Shown: positions 9,520-17,583 of the stretch, one piece after another | Layout: every line of letters begins with the position of its first letter | How positions within the stretch are numbered: the stretch's first letter is position 1 | DNA from: Leptolyngbya sp. Heron Island J | GTDB taxonomy: Bacteria > Cyanobacteriota > Cyanobacteriia > Phormidesmidales > Phormidesmidaceae | DNA length: 64,000 bases | Assembly: GCF_000482245.1 (NCBI RefSeq) | Contig: NZ_AWNH01000053.1 | Span: forward strand, 106,315 to 170,314 | Reading direction: 5' to 3' | The notes under the pieces: model-generated | What the model was told of the DNA's origin: nothing | The model's database searches: none | What the model saw: the letters and a program-made list of their open reading frames with translations, nothing else | Program-made: the position numbers and the translations under genes

Positions 9520-9909
9520 CTACGCAAGAGTCTCAGGGCAATATCCCAACCCCTGAACAAACTGCTTGCGAAATTCTTCAATTTCATAACGGTCAGGTTT
9601 ACCGTGGGAGACAACAGCAACCTGATAGCGACGCATGACATCAACGGCGGTTTGACCAGTTTCTAATCCCCACAGGGCCATGCGAATCCGATATCCCGGT
9701 GTGGAGCGGCCACCCACTTCATCTAAAAAGGATTGAAAGTTAGAGGCTGTATCGGGAGAAACGCTTTCATGGAGTCTGATGCGAATAATCCAGCCATCAA
9801 TGCGATGGATGACGCTTAAAAATTCTAATGGGAGCTGAGTCAGTATATGCAGCCTTTCAACAACTCGTAGAACAAGACTGGCATTGGATAAATAGTAAAC
9901 GTAATCCAT
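9520..9909 (-). CDS. Conserved-looking hypothetical protein
   Basis: 129 aa, not recognised. Start MDYVYYLSNASLVLRVVERL. It has an apparent alternating alpha/beta composition, no membrane segment and no signal peptide. Codon use and length look like a real gene, and it lies alone between the convergent yraN and divergent queA. A VMRRYQVAVVSHGKPDRYE stretch and a C-terminal EEFRKQFVQGLGYCP are the most distinctive parts. No function is proposed. Confidence 0.6.
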   Translation of the reverse strand: MDYVYYLSNASLVLRVVERLHILTQLPLEFLSVIHRIDGWIIRIRLHESVSPDTASNFQSFLDEVGGRSTPGYRIRMALWGLETGQTAVDVMRRYQVAVVSHGKPDRYEIEEFRKQFVQGLGYCPETLA

Positions 9910-10072
9910 AGGTATAAAGCGGTGCTACAGTCTATATCGTTTGAATCATTCAGGCAGCTGGTCCACAGATCGTCCAGCTATTAGTCTGGCATTAAATCCT
10001 TCGGCTTAGTAAGGTCGATGGTACGCCTTTATCAAAAATCAACGGTATTTCATCCACAGTTTTCCCTCACCC

Positions 10073-11221
10073 ATGCCCCTATCCAATGGCCGTCAATCGG
10101 CCCACAGCCATGAACCCATCGATCGGCAACAGGCGAACGATGATTATTCCTTAGCGGCATATCAGTATAAGCTACCACCTAACTTGATTGCCCAAGAACC
10201 AGTCACTCCCCGTGATCACTCTCGCTTGATGGTGGTTTCATCAAGCAGTGAACATCGGCATGCCCATTTTAAAGACCTACCCAGGTTTCTGTGTTCCGGA
10301 GATCTACTTGTGGTTAATAATACGCGAGTTATACCGGCGAGAATGTATGGATACAAACCAAGTGGAGCAAAGGTTGAAGTTTTATTACTAGAACCCCGTG
10401 AGCCGCATCTTTGGTTAGCACTGGTTAAACCTGGACGTCGTTTACAGCCAGGGAGTTTAATCCATTTTGGCCCCAACGTGGAGCAGCCATTGCTCACTGC
10501 TCGGGTGGAAGAGTGCGATCGCGATACCAATGGTCGCTTACTAAGTTTTTCAACCTCAACCAACACTCCCATCGACCAACTGATGGAATCCCTTGGGGAA
10601 ATCCCGTTACCGCCCTACATCACTAATTCCCAGGCAGAACCCGATCAATATCAAACCATTTACGCTCAACATTCGGGTGCAGTAGCGGCACCCACAGCCG
10701 GTCTGCACTTTACCCCAGAAGTTTTTCAAGCCCTTGAGCAAAAGGGAATTCGGCGAGCTGAAGTGACCTTGCACGTGGGATTAGGCACCTTTCGCCCTGT
10801 AGAAACAGATGCCATTACTGAGCATCAAATGCATTCAGAATGGGTTCATTTACCCCAAAGCACCGTCGATCTGATCAAAGAAACTAAAGCGCGGGGCAAC
10901 CATGTTTTTGCTGTAGGGACCACTACTGTGCGCACTTTGGAAGGCGTCGTTAACCAGGAAGGGCAGCTGACAGCTTATAAAGGTGGCGTAAATTTATTTA
11001 TTTATCCCGGCTATCAGTGGCAGGTCGTAGACGGTTTAATTACCAATTTTCACCTACCTGGCTCCAGCCTCTTAATGTTGGTCAGCGCTCTTATCGGGCG
11101 TCAGCGATTAATGGAGCTTTATCAAGACGCGATTAACCAGGCCTATCGTTTTTATTCTTTTGGTGACGCCATGGTAATTTTGCCCAATGCCTGTCGATTG
11201 GCAGAGGGAACTCAACTATAG
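10073..11221 (+). CDS. queA: S-adenosylmethionine:tRNA ribosyltransferase-isomerase
   Basis: 382 aa. QueA transfers the ribosyl moiety of SAM to preQ1 at position 34 of tRNA to make epoxyqueuosine. Family sequences are evident: YKLPPNLIAQEP at the N-terminus, then GDLLVVNNTRVIPARM, GAKVEVLLLEP, HSGAVAAPTAGLHFTPE, LHVGLGTFRPV and TNFHLPGSSLLMLVSA. There are about 28 extra N-terminal residues compared with typical QueA. No internal Met lies before the conserved start, so the ATG at 10073 is kept. Confidence 0.95.
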   Translation: MPLSNGRQSAHSHEPIDRQQANDDYSLAAYQYKLPPNLIAQEPVTPRDHSRLMVVSSSSEHRHAHFKDLPRFLCSGDLLVVNNTRVIPARMYGYKPSGAKVEVLLLEPREPHLWLALVKPGRRLQPGSLIHFGPNVEQPLLTARVEECDRDTNGRLLSFSTSTNTPIDQLMESLGEIPLPPYITNSQAEPDQYQTIYAQHSGAVAAPTAGLHFTPEVFQALEQKGIRRAEVTLHVGLGTFRPVETDAITEHQMHSEWVHLPQSTVDLIKETKARGNHVFAVGTTTVRTLEGVVNQEGQLTAYKGGVNLFIYPGYQWQVVDGLITNFHLPGSSLLMLVSALIGRQRLMELYQDAINQAYRFYSFGDAMVILPNACRLAEGTQL

Positions 11222-11450
11222 TCCGTACGTCATTCTCCCTGTCCCCCATGGAGAACGTGCCATCGTGCATGCTTCTTTGAAGTTCATGTTTCGAGGCCGT
11301 TCTCCCTTTCTTACCAATGTTTGCGAAACATTTCAGGACATTCCTGCAGACATCCGATAAATAGGGTTGCACTCAAGCAATACAGGTTTACTATGGTGGG
11401 TGATACTGACTTGTGTACTCATAGGTCAGCCCTGATGAGATCGCACCCCT

Positions 11451-13145
11451 ATGACTCGACCGGCTCAACTTGATCCAGACATGCACAACCCCGTTATTGG
11501 TACGGTCAAAGGCCCTGGTGAAGATGGGAACCAATACGTTTTTATTACCACCGATAATAAACGGGTGAAAATTGGTGAATTTGTCTTTTACGCCGTCGAT
11601 GCTCCAGATCAGGGGAGCTGGGAAATTTTAGGTAAAATTTCTGACCGGCGCTTAATCGATCATCTACCCGATCGCATCTTTGCGGATACCCAAATTAGTC
11701 CAGATACGATTGCGTCCCTGATTGGATTTGCCTATCCCAATCCAGAAATTTATGAAGTGACGGTGGATGTCATCGGTTATTTCCACCCAGCCCTGGGGTT
11801 TATTAACCCGCGCATTACCCCTGATCCAGGAGCCAAAGTCTATATTGCAGCGGATGACCGCCTACAACAAGTCGTCAATAAAAAGCAGCCAGGCGAAGTG
11901 GGCTCAGCTCAAATTGGCTCTTTATTGCTGCGCCCTGGTGGTAGTGTCCCTGTTGCCCTCGACGTTAAAGAAATTGTCAGTACCCATATGGCCATATTGG
12001 CGGGCACAGGGTCTGGCAAAAGCTACACTGCCGGCGTCTTGATTGAAGAGTTTTTACAACCTTACAACCGGGCTGCAGTGTTAATCTTTGACCCCCATGG
12101 GGAATACAACACCCTCTCCGAAATGCGAGGGCATCCGGCATTTCAAGCCAACGATGGCTATGCCCCAAAAGTCCAGATCCTGACCCCAGGCGATATTCAG
12201 ATTCGCATGTCGTCCCTGGACTACTACGATATCTTGACCCTGCTACCCGAGATGAGCGACCGTCAGCAGTCTATTCTCAACAAAGCATTTACCATTTTGG
12301 GTAAACACAAGCGCGGGGACTACCGTTGGAACGTCAATGACCTGATTGCAGCTGTTTATGAGGCTGATACCACAGCTGACGATGAAGGTAATGACAAGGT
12401 GGGGTCGTCTGCGCCTGCGTTGGAGTGGAAGCTGGATCGTCTGGCTCGATCTCCTTACTTTCATCAGGTAAACCACATGGCCCCCCGGGATTTATTTGAG
12501 CCGGGGCAGGTGACCGTCTTGCAGATGAACGAAATCAGTCAGGAAGAGCAACAGGTTATCTGCGCAGCGGTGCTTCGCCAGAGTTACCATGCCCGCATCA
12601 ATACCGCCCGCGACAAAATTGAGGAAGGTGACGAAAACTATCTGCCATTTCCAGTGTTCGTCTTAATCGAAGAAGCCCATCGATTTGCTCCAGCCAAAGA
12701 ACCCTCACGCTGCAAGGCCGTCCTCAGGACAATTTTGAGCGAAGGTCGGAAGTTTGGTCTGGGGGTAGGGCTGATTACCCAGCGGCCCGGCAAGCTTGAT
12801 TCTGACGTGCTTTCTCAGTGTATGAGCCAATTTTTGATGCGCATTGTCAATCCAGTGGATCAAGAAAGCCTTAAATATGGTGTCGAAGCCGCTGGACGTG
12901 ATTTGCTCAAGGAACTACCCGCCCTGACCAAGGGCCAGGTGATTATTTCTGGAGCCTGTGTGAATACGCCGGTGCTCTGCCAGGTGCGGAAACGGATTAC
13001 TCAACATGGTGGCGAAACCCTGAATGCACCCCATGAGTGGCAGGGATATTTTCAAAAACACCGACTGCGGACTCAGCAAATTAAGTCTGCACCTGTAGCA
13101 GCCAAACCCAAAGCAACTACCTTTAAAGGCGTGAGTATTGAGTAA
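11451..13145 (+). CDS. HerA/DUF87-type hexameric ATPase
   Basis: 564 aa. An N-terminal beta-rich HAS-barrel-like domain (about 1-130) is followed by a FtsK/HerA RecA-like ATPase. Walker A is AGTGSGKSYTAG, Walker B is VFVLIEEAHRF, and a sensor/arginine-finger region lies near LGVGLITQRPGKL. HerA ATPases translocate on DNA, usually with a NurA nuclease in end resection, or act in phage-defence pairs. No NurA-like gene is adjacent, so the partner is unknown. It converges on the sensor gene that ends 30 bp away. Confidence 0.85.
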   Translation: MTRPAQLDPDMHNPVIGTVKGPGEDGNQYVFITTDNKRVKIGEFVFYAVDAPDQGSWEILGKISDRRLIDHLPDRIFADTQISPDTIASLIGFAYPNPEIYEVTVDVIGYFHPALGFINPRITPDPGAKVYIAADDRLQQVVNKKQPGEVGSAQIGSLLLRPGGSVPVALDVKEIVSTHMAILAGTGSGKSYTAGVLIEEFLQPYNRAAVLIFDPHGEYNTLSEMRGHPAFQANDGYAPKVQILTPGDIQIRMSSLDYYDILTLLPEMSDRQQSILNKAFTILGKHKRGDYRWNVNDLIAAVYEADTTADDEGNDKVGSSAPALEWKLDRLARSPYFHQVNHMAPRDLFEPGQVTVLQMNEISQEEQQVICAAVLRQSYHARINTARDKIEEGDENYLPFPVFVLIEEAHRFAPAKEPSRCKAVLRTILSEGRKFGLGVGLITQRPGKLDSDVLSQCMSQFLMRIVNPVDQESLKYGVEAAGRDLLKELPALTKGQVIISGACVNTPVLCQVRKRITQHGGETLNAPHEWQGYFQKHRLRTQQIKSAPVAAKPKATTFKGVSIE

Positions 13146-13175
13146 GAGCTACTAAAAAATATCTTTCCAGGCCCT

Positions 13176-14984
13176 TCAGCTCCAAAATTCATCTAGATCG
13201 ACTTCGGCAACTTCTTGCTGGACTTCCTGAAAGTAGCTGCTAGCAGTCAGGGTGGCGACTTCTTCTTGCCGTTGCTGTTGATCGATTTCAATTTTTAGCT
13301 CGGCCAGCTGGCGTTTTAGCTCGTCTTCGCGTCGCTTGCGTTCGGTAATGTCCTGGACAATACCCTCGTAGTAGAGCACCTGCCCCTGGGAAGAACGAAC
13401 GGCACGGGCATGGATTTGGGTCCAGATAATCTTGCCGTCTTTGCAGTAACACTGGTATTGAAACCCGGTAACGCTGTCTTGCTGGTCGATTTTTGATTGA
13501 AAGTCCGCCCGCCTTGCTGGATCCACATACAGCTGTGAACCAATATCGGTAATGCTATCAATCATTTCCTGGGGAGAGTCATAGCCATAGAGCCTGGCTA
13601 GGGCCGGGTTGACATTGATAAAATGGCCTTCGGGGCTAGATTGGAAGATGCCCTCCAGGGCATTTTCAAAGATGCTGCGGTAGTTTTCCTCGGCAATGCG
13701 GATAGTCTCAAAGGACTGCTTCAGCTGCCGGGTCATTTTGTTAAATGAGTTGGCCAGGGTATCAATTTCGGCAATAAAACTGGACTTCACCTGCGGGTCT
13801 AGATGGCCTTGGGCCAAGCGATCGGAGGCTTGAGATAGCCGTAGAAGCGAACGAGTGATTCGACGGGCCGTCAGCACGCTTAAGGCAATGGCAACCAGCA
13901 GCGCTAGCCCACATAGCAGGATGGTATTGCGGGTGTTGGCATTAATCTGGCCCATAAAATCGGCCTCGGGCACAACGACCACAATGAGCCAATCGAGACC
14001 AAACCCATCTTGAAACGGCAGTACTTCTAAAAATTGGCGTTTACCGTTGAGCTGTAGCTGTAGCTGCTGAGCTTCGGTAAAATTCGTAAACCCATTGAAT
14101 CGCTGGGCCAGATAACGAGCCGTATTTTGGACTAGCTGATCGCTGCTGTTGATGGCTAGCAGGGGGGTGGCAGTATCCCCATCGTTAACCATCAGGGGTT
14201 CATCGGTCGAGTTGGAAATCAGCTGCCCCTGGCGATCGATCACAAAGGCTTGCCCGGTTTGGCCGATTTGTAGGCTTTGCAAAAAGGTTCTAAATTCTTC
14301 TGGGAGCACCACATCCGTTGCACATACCCCTAGAACATCTTTACCGGAGCGATCATACACGGGGAGGCTGGCAGTAATATTGGGTAGCCCAGTGGTAAAG
14401 GCAATGTAGATATCTGTCCACTGGGGCCGCTCAGCCAAGGCTGCCGCTTTATACCAGGGCCGTTGGCGAGAATCATAGGGCGTCTCTGCCTGCCATAGAA
14501 AGCTGGTGCGTTCTCCCCGGACATCTAAGCTGTAATATCGGCGCAGATTTTGGGTAGAAGGATTGCTGTAAGTAAGCTGCAGCGCACCATTCTCAGGCGA
14601 TCGCAACACTCCAAAAAATTCGCCATTGCGGGCGCTACCGCAGTAAGCCAGGGCAATGGTGGGGGCAATCCGCATCTGCTGATAGAGCTGGGTTTCACCA
14701 AAGCCCGCGCCGTCTACATCCAGTATGCCTCTGGCAAAGGCGCTGGCGTTGAGTCGATTGATCTCGTGGGGGGTTTCAAAATAGCTCTGTAGTTCTTGTT
14801 CAATCCGGGCTGTGACCTCATGACGTAGTTGGATAGCCAGCTCATTCACAGCCTTTTGACCATTGCGAAAGGATAGATAGCCTACTAGACCAACGGCCCC
14901 GACAATTTGGCCAACAAACAACACAATCAAGACCACTCGTAGGGGCAGATTGTCAGGTGACTGCAGACGAACGGGTAGTTTCAT
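13176..14984 (-). CDS. Membrane sensor: dCache - HAMP - PAS with conserved C-terminal tail
   Basis: 602 aa. TM1 (about 17-40), periplasmic dCache-type region (about 45-345; WQAETPYDSRQRPWYKAA is characteristic), TM2 (about 352-375), HAMP (about 376-430), PAS/PAC (about 445-557; ending YEGIVQDITERKRREDE), then a coiled coil and a tail ending DEFWS. There is no kinase, cyclase, GGDEF or phosphatase domain, so the output must be through the coiled coil or tail. It is third in a tight group after the MinD/ParA ATPase and glutaminase (7 bp after glsA). The same tail occurs in the mini-protein at 17164-17544. A regulatory link to glutaminase or the ATPase is inferred. Confidence 0.85.
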   Translation of the reverse strand: MKLPVRLQSPDNLPLRVVLIVLFVGQIVGAVGLVGYLSFRNGQKAVNELAIQLRHEVTARIEQELQSYFETPHEINRLNASAFARGILDVDGAGFGETQLYQQMRIAPTIALAYCGSARNGEFFGVLRSPENGALQLTYSNPSTQNLRRYYSLDVRGERTSFLWQAETPYDSRQRPWYKAAALAERPQWTDIYIAFTTGLPNITASLPVYDRSGKDVLGVCATDVVLPEEFRTFLQSLQIGQTGQAFVIDRQGQLISNSTDEPLMVNDGDTATPLLAINSSDQLVQNTARYLAQRFNGFTNFTEAQQLQLQLNGKRQFLEVLPFQDGFGLDWLIVVVVPEADFMGQINANTRNTILLCGLALLVAIALSVLTARRITRSLLRLSQASDRLAQGHLDPQVKSSFIAEIDTLANSFNKMTRQLKQSFETIRIAEENYRSIFENALEGIFQSSPEGHFINVNPALARLYGYDSPQEMIDSITDIGSQLYVDPARRADFQSKIDQQDSVTGFQYQCYCKDGKIIWTQIHARAVRSSQGQVLYYEGIVQDITERKRREDELKRQLAELKIEIDQQQRQEEVATLTASSYFQEVQQEVAEVDLDEFWS

Positions 14985-14991
14985 CAGTTAT

Positions 14992-16020
14992 CTACCAGCT
15001 ATCCACATCGTTGCCATCAATCCAGGCTTGTAGCTCTCGCTCAGGTTTAGCCGCATTAAAGAGATGTAGCCCAAAATCTGTGGCCAGAGTCTCACAAACT
15101 TTGATGCCCCGAACGCTGTTACCCTTGGCATCGAGCGGTGGGGAAAAGGTACCAATGCCCAACTTGCCAGGAACCACGGCTAAAATGCCACCACCCACAC
15201 CACTTTTGGCCGGCATACCCACTCGATAAGCCCATTCGCCGGAGGCATCGTACATGCCGCAGGTGAGCATCACGCTCACCACATCCTGCACATAGCGTTC
15301 ATCAATAGCGCGTTCTTGGGTGATGGGGTTGATGCCGCCATTGGCCAAGGTGGCGGACATCATAGCCAAATCACGGGCATTGACCAGGATCGAGCACTGC
15401 TGAAAGTAAAGATCCAGGGTTTCGTCAATTTTGTCGCCCACCATGCCAAAGTTCAGCATCAGGTAAGACATAGCTCGGTTACGGTAGCCGGTAGCCTTTT
15501 CGGATAAAAAGACAGGGACATTAATGTCGTGTTCTCGGCCGGTGTAGCGCTTAAACATATTCAGCATGCGCTTGAGCCGTTCGGTGCTACTGCTGCCTTT
15601 GATCAGATCTGTGGTTGCGATCGCACCCGCATTCACCATCGGGTTATAGGGGCGATTGGTCGCCTCGTCCAGCACAATAGCATTAAAGGCTTCCCCAGTC
15701 GGCTCCACACTCACCTTGCTGTTGACATAGTCACGACCATGATCTTCTAGAGCCAATCCAAAAACAAAGGCTTTGGAAATCGACTGAATCGTAAACAGCT
15801 GGTCACACTCCCCCACTTCAAACACCTGACCATCTTGAGTGACCACACAAATACCAAACCATTCAGGCTTGGCCAGCGCCAGTTCAGGAATATAGTCAGC
15901 CACAGCACCGTCGTTAATGGCTTGAAACCTCTCGTGCAGCTCAGTCAAATAGTTACGAAACGGGGAGGTGACTGCCGTGATTGAACTGGCCAGAGACTGT
16001 AGATCTCCGATATCTGACAT
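14992..16020 (-). CDS. glsA: Glutaminase A
   Basis: 342 aa, slightly longer than typical bacterial glutaminases of about 310. It hydrolyses L-glutamine to glutamate and ammonia using a beta-lactamase-like fold. The Ser-x-x-Lys catalytic pair is Ser80-Ile-Ser-Lys83 in [16 protein letters not shown]. Further conserved blocks are [43 protein letters not shown] and [19 protein letters not shown]. The start is 5 bp after the ATPase gene and the stop is 7 bp before the sensor gene, so these three are almost certainly cotranscribed. Confidence 0.95.
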   Translation of the reverse strand: MSDIGDLQSLASSITAVTSPFRNYLTELHERFQAINDGAVADYIPELALAKPEWFGICVVTQDGQVFEVGECDQLFTIQSISKAFVFGLALEDHGRDYVNSKVSVEPTGEAFNAIVLDEATNRPYNPMVNAGAIATTDLIKGSSSTERLKRMLNMFKRYTGREHDINVPVFLSEKATGYRNRAMSYLMLNFGMVGDKIDETLDLYFQQCSILVNARDLAMMSATLANGGINPITQERAIDERYVQDVVSVMLTCGMYDASGEWAYRVGMPAKSGVGGGILAVVPGKLGIGTFSPPLDAKGNSVRGIKVCETLATDFGLHLFNAAKPERELQAWIDGNDVDSW

Positions 16021-16025
16021 CCTGG

Positions 16026-16784
16026 CTAACCCCCTACAATTTGCTGGGCGACTTTACGAAATTCTTGACTGACTGGATGCTCGGGATATTTGACACAAAA
16101 CACCCCTTCACTCGCCAGCTGCACAATATCCTCAGATAGAGGAAACAGACCCGCTACGGTTTCACCGTAGGTTTCCTCCACTTTCTGCTTGAGGGCATCC
16201 ATATTCAAGCTGCTGTAAACCTTATTGATCGCCAAGAGCATTTTGCGAACCTTGAGCTGTCGGGCCACATCTACAGTCACCGCCGTGCCCTGATAGTCCT
16301 GTTTATCGGGACGCAGGATCAAGATCAGTACGTGGGATATGGCGATCGATAAAAAGGTTTCTTTGGATAGCCCTGGGTGGGTGTCAATGAATAGATAGTC
16401 AAGTTTTAGCGCCTTGACCAAGTTACGAAAGCCATCGTTCATCAGCCTGACATCGTAACCATCCTTGAGGATGCGGGCAATATCATCGGCCCTGACACTA
16501 GAAGGAACCAAGTAAAGCTTGCCATCGTCAGCCACACCCAACTTTTCACCCACATCATAGACGGCGTCTTCAATAGAAGTTTCCCCCCAAAGATAATTAT
16601 TCAGAGTTTTGTGGGTGTGCTCAGGTTCTAGACCAAATAGGTTATGAATACCAGGGGAAGGCACATCAGTATCTACAACACCGACGCGATTACCCTGGAG
16701 GGCGATAGTGGTCGCTAAATTAGCAGTAAAGTTGGATTTACCAGTACCGCCTCGATAAGAATGTACCGAAACAACTTTGGGCAT
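16026..16784 (-). CDS. MinD/ParA-like ATPase
   Basis: 252 aa from the ATG at 16784; a TTG-initiated version from 16814 is possible but less likely. Deviant Walker A is [16 protein letters not shown], with Arg where most MinD/ParA proteins have the signature Lys of KGGxGKT. Switch-type motifs follow: [10 protein letters not shown] and [13 protein letters not shown]. Members position proteins or DNA at the membrane or nucleoid, or act as regulatory switches. It is the first gene of a three-gene group with glsA and a membrane sensor, not next to minC/minE or parB. This suggests a role in placing or switching the sensor/glutaminase rather than in segregation (inference). Confidence 0.85.
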   Translation of the reverse strand: MPKVVSVHSYRGGTGKSNFTANLATTIALQGNRVGVVDTDVPSPGIHNLFGLEPEHTHKTLNNYLWGETSIEDAVYDVGEKLGVADDGKLYLVPSSVRADDIARILKDGYDVRLMNDGFRNLVKALKLDYLFIDTHPGLSKETFLSIAISHVLILILRPDKQDYQGTAVTVDVARQLKVRKMLLAINKVYSSLNMDALKQKVEETYGETVAGLFPLSEDIVQLASEGVFCVKYPEHPVSQEFRKVAQQIVGG

Positions 16785-17163
16785 ACCTGGGAAATTATGG
16801 TGGAAGCTTTTCAAGAAAATACCAGATATAAATCTGCTATCAAAGAAAATGCCAAATTCCTTAGTAAAGAGCCTACTTAACTCATGTTAATTACCCATGA
16901 CCTCAGCAGCCCCACCAGCGGAAGCTAGTGTGGTCTCACCTGCGGGCAGCAGCAATCACCTCCATAGCATCGCCCCAAGGAGTGCAGTCTTCTCAGCTAC
17001 TAAACAACATCTGCTTCTTTAGAACCATTACAAAGTCGGAAAAGTCGGATAGCCTACCAGGCCGCCAAAACCTCCTCAGCTGTACCAGACAAAACGCCTG
17101 GGATCTTCTATAATCCTTGCGCAAAGTGAAATGTATAGCTGTCATCTTGGGCACAGCACTTTA
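16785..17163. other. Divergent intergenic region between ATPase and mini-sensor
   Basis: No gene supported. It must hold promoters for the minus-strand ATPase-glsA-sensor group and the plus-strand mini-sensor. It contains one copy of the AAAGTCGGAAAAG repeat at 17032-17048 that also flanks the AAA-like gene near 26 kb. Otherwise nothing was recognised. Confidence 0.5.
17032..17048 (+). repeat. Dispersed 17-base motif, copy 1
   Basis: AAAGTCGGAAAAGTCGG, one mismatch from the two copies at 25607-25623 and 27147-27163. It has two GTCGG-like half sites 9 bases apart, about one helical turn, as in many regulator binding sites. It lies 116 bases upstream of the mini-sensor start. Confidence 0.5.
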
Positions 17164-17544
17164 ATGACTAGTAGAGCCTATCGGACACTGCGCAAATTCC
17201 GGTTGCGTACAACTCTAGTAATTCCATTTGTGTTACAAATCATGGGAGCGGTTGGCGTTGTCGGATTTATCTCCTTTCAGACTGGCCGTAGCACCGTGAA
17301 TGATCTAGCCAGTCAGCCTGTAAAAGATAGCAATGGTGATTTACTGTACTACGAGGGCATTGTTCAAGATATTACCGATCGCAAACGCCGGGAAGATGAA
17401 CTCAAACGACAGTTAAAAGAGTTAAAAATTGAAATTGACCAGAAAAAACGAGAAGATGAAGTAGCGACGCTAACAACAAGCTCTTATTTCCAGGAAGTTC
17501 AGCAAGAAATATCAGAAGTGAATCTGGATGAATTTTGGAACTAA
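17164..17544 (+). CDS. Mini-sensor: TM segment joined to PAC end, coiled coil and tail (in-frame deletion derivative)
   Basis: 126 aa from the ATG at 17164, where homology to the sensor at 13176-14984 begins; an upstream in-frame ATG at 17131 is possible. The first 40 residues match the sensor N-terminus (TM with IMGAVGVVGFISFQ, then VNDLASQ). The next residues match the end of its PAC motif (YYEGIVQDITDRKRRED), coiled coil and tail. About 480 internal residues (Cache, TM2, HAMP, most of PAS) are absent, yet the frame is intact and the tail is well conserved. It may be a functional membrane-anchored tail or decoy, or a decaying duplicate. It is on the opposite strand to its parent paralogue. 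Confidence 0.75.
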   Translation: MTSRAYRTLRKFRLRTTLVIPFVLQIMGAVGVVGFISFQTGRSTVNDLASQPVKDSNGDLLYYEGIVQDITDRKRREDELKRQLKELKIEIDQKKREDEVATLTTSSYFQEVQQEISEVNLDEFWN

Positions 17545-17583
17545 CAGGTCGTATCCGACATTTGACTAAGAAACCCACAGCAT

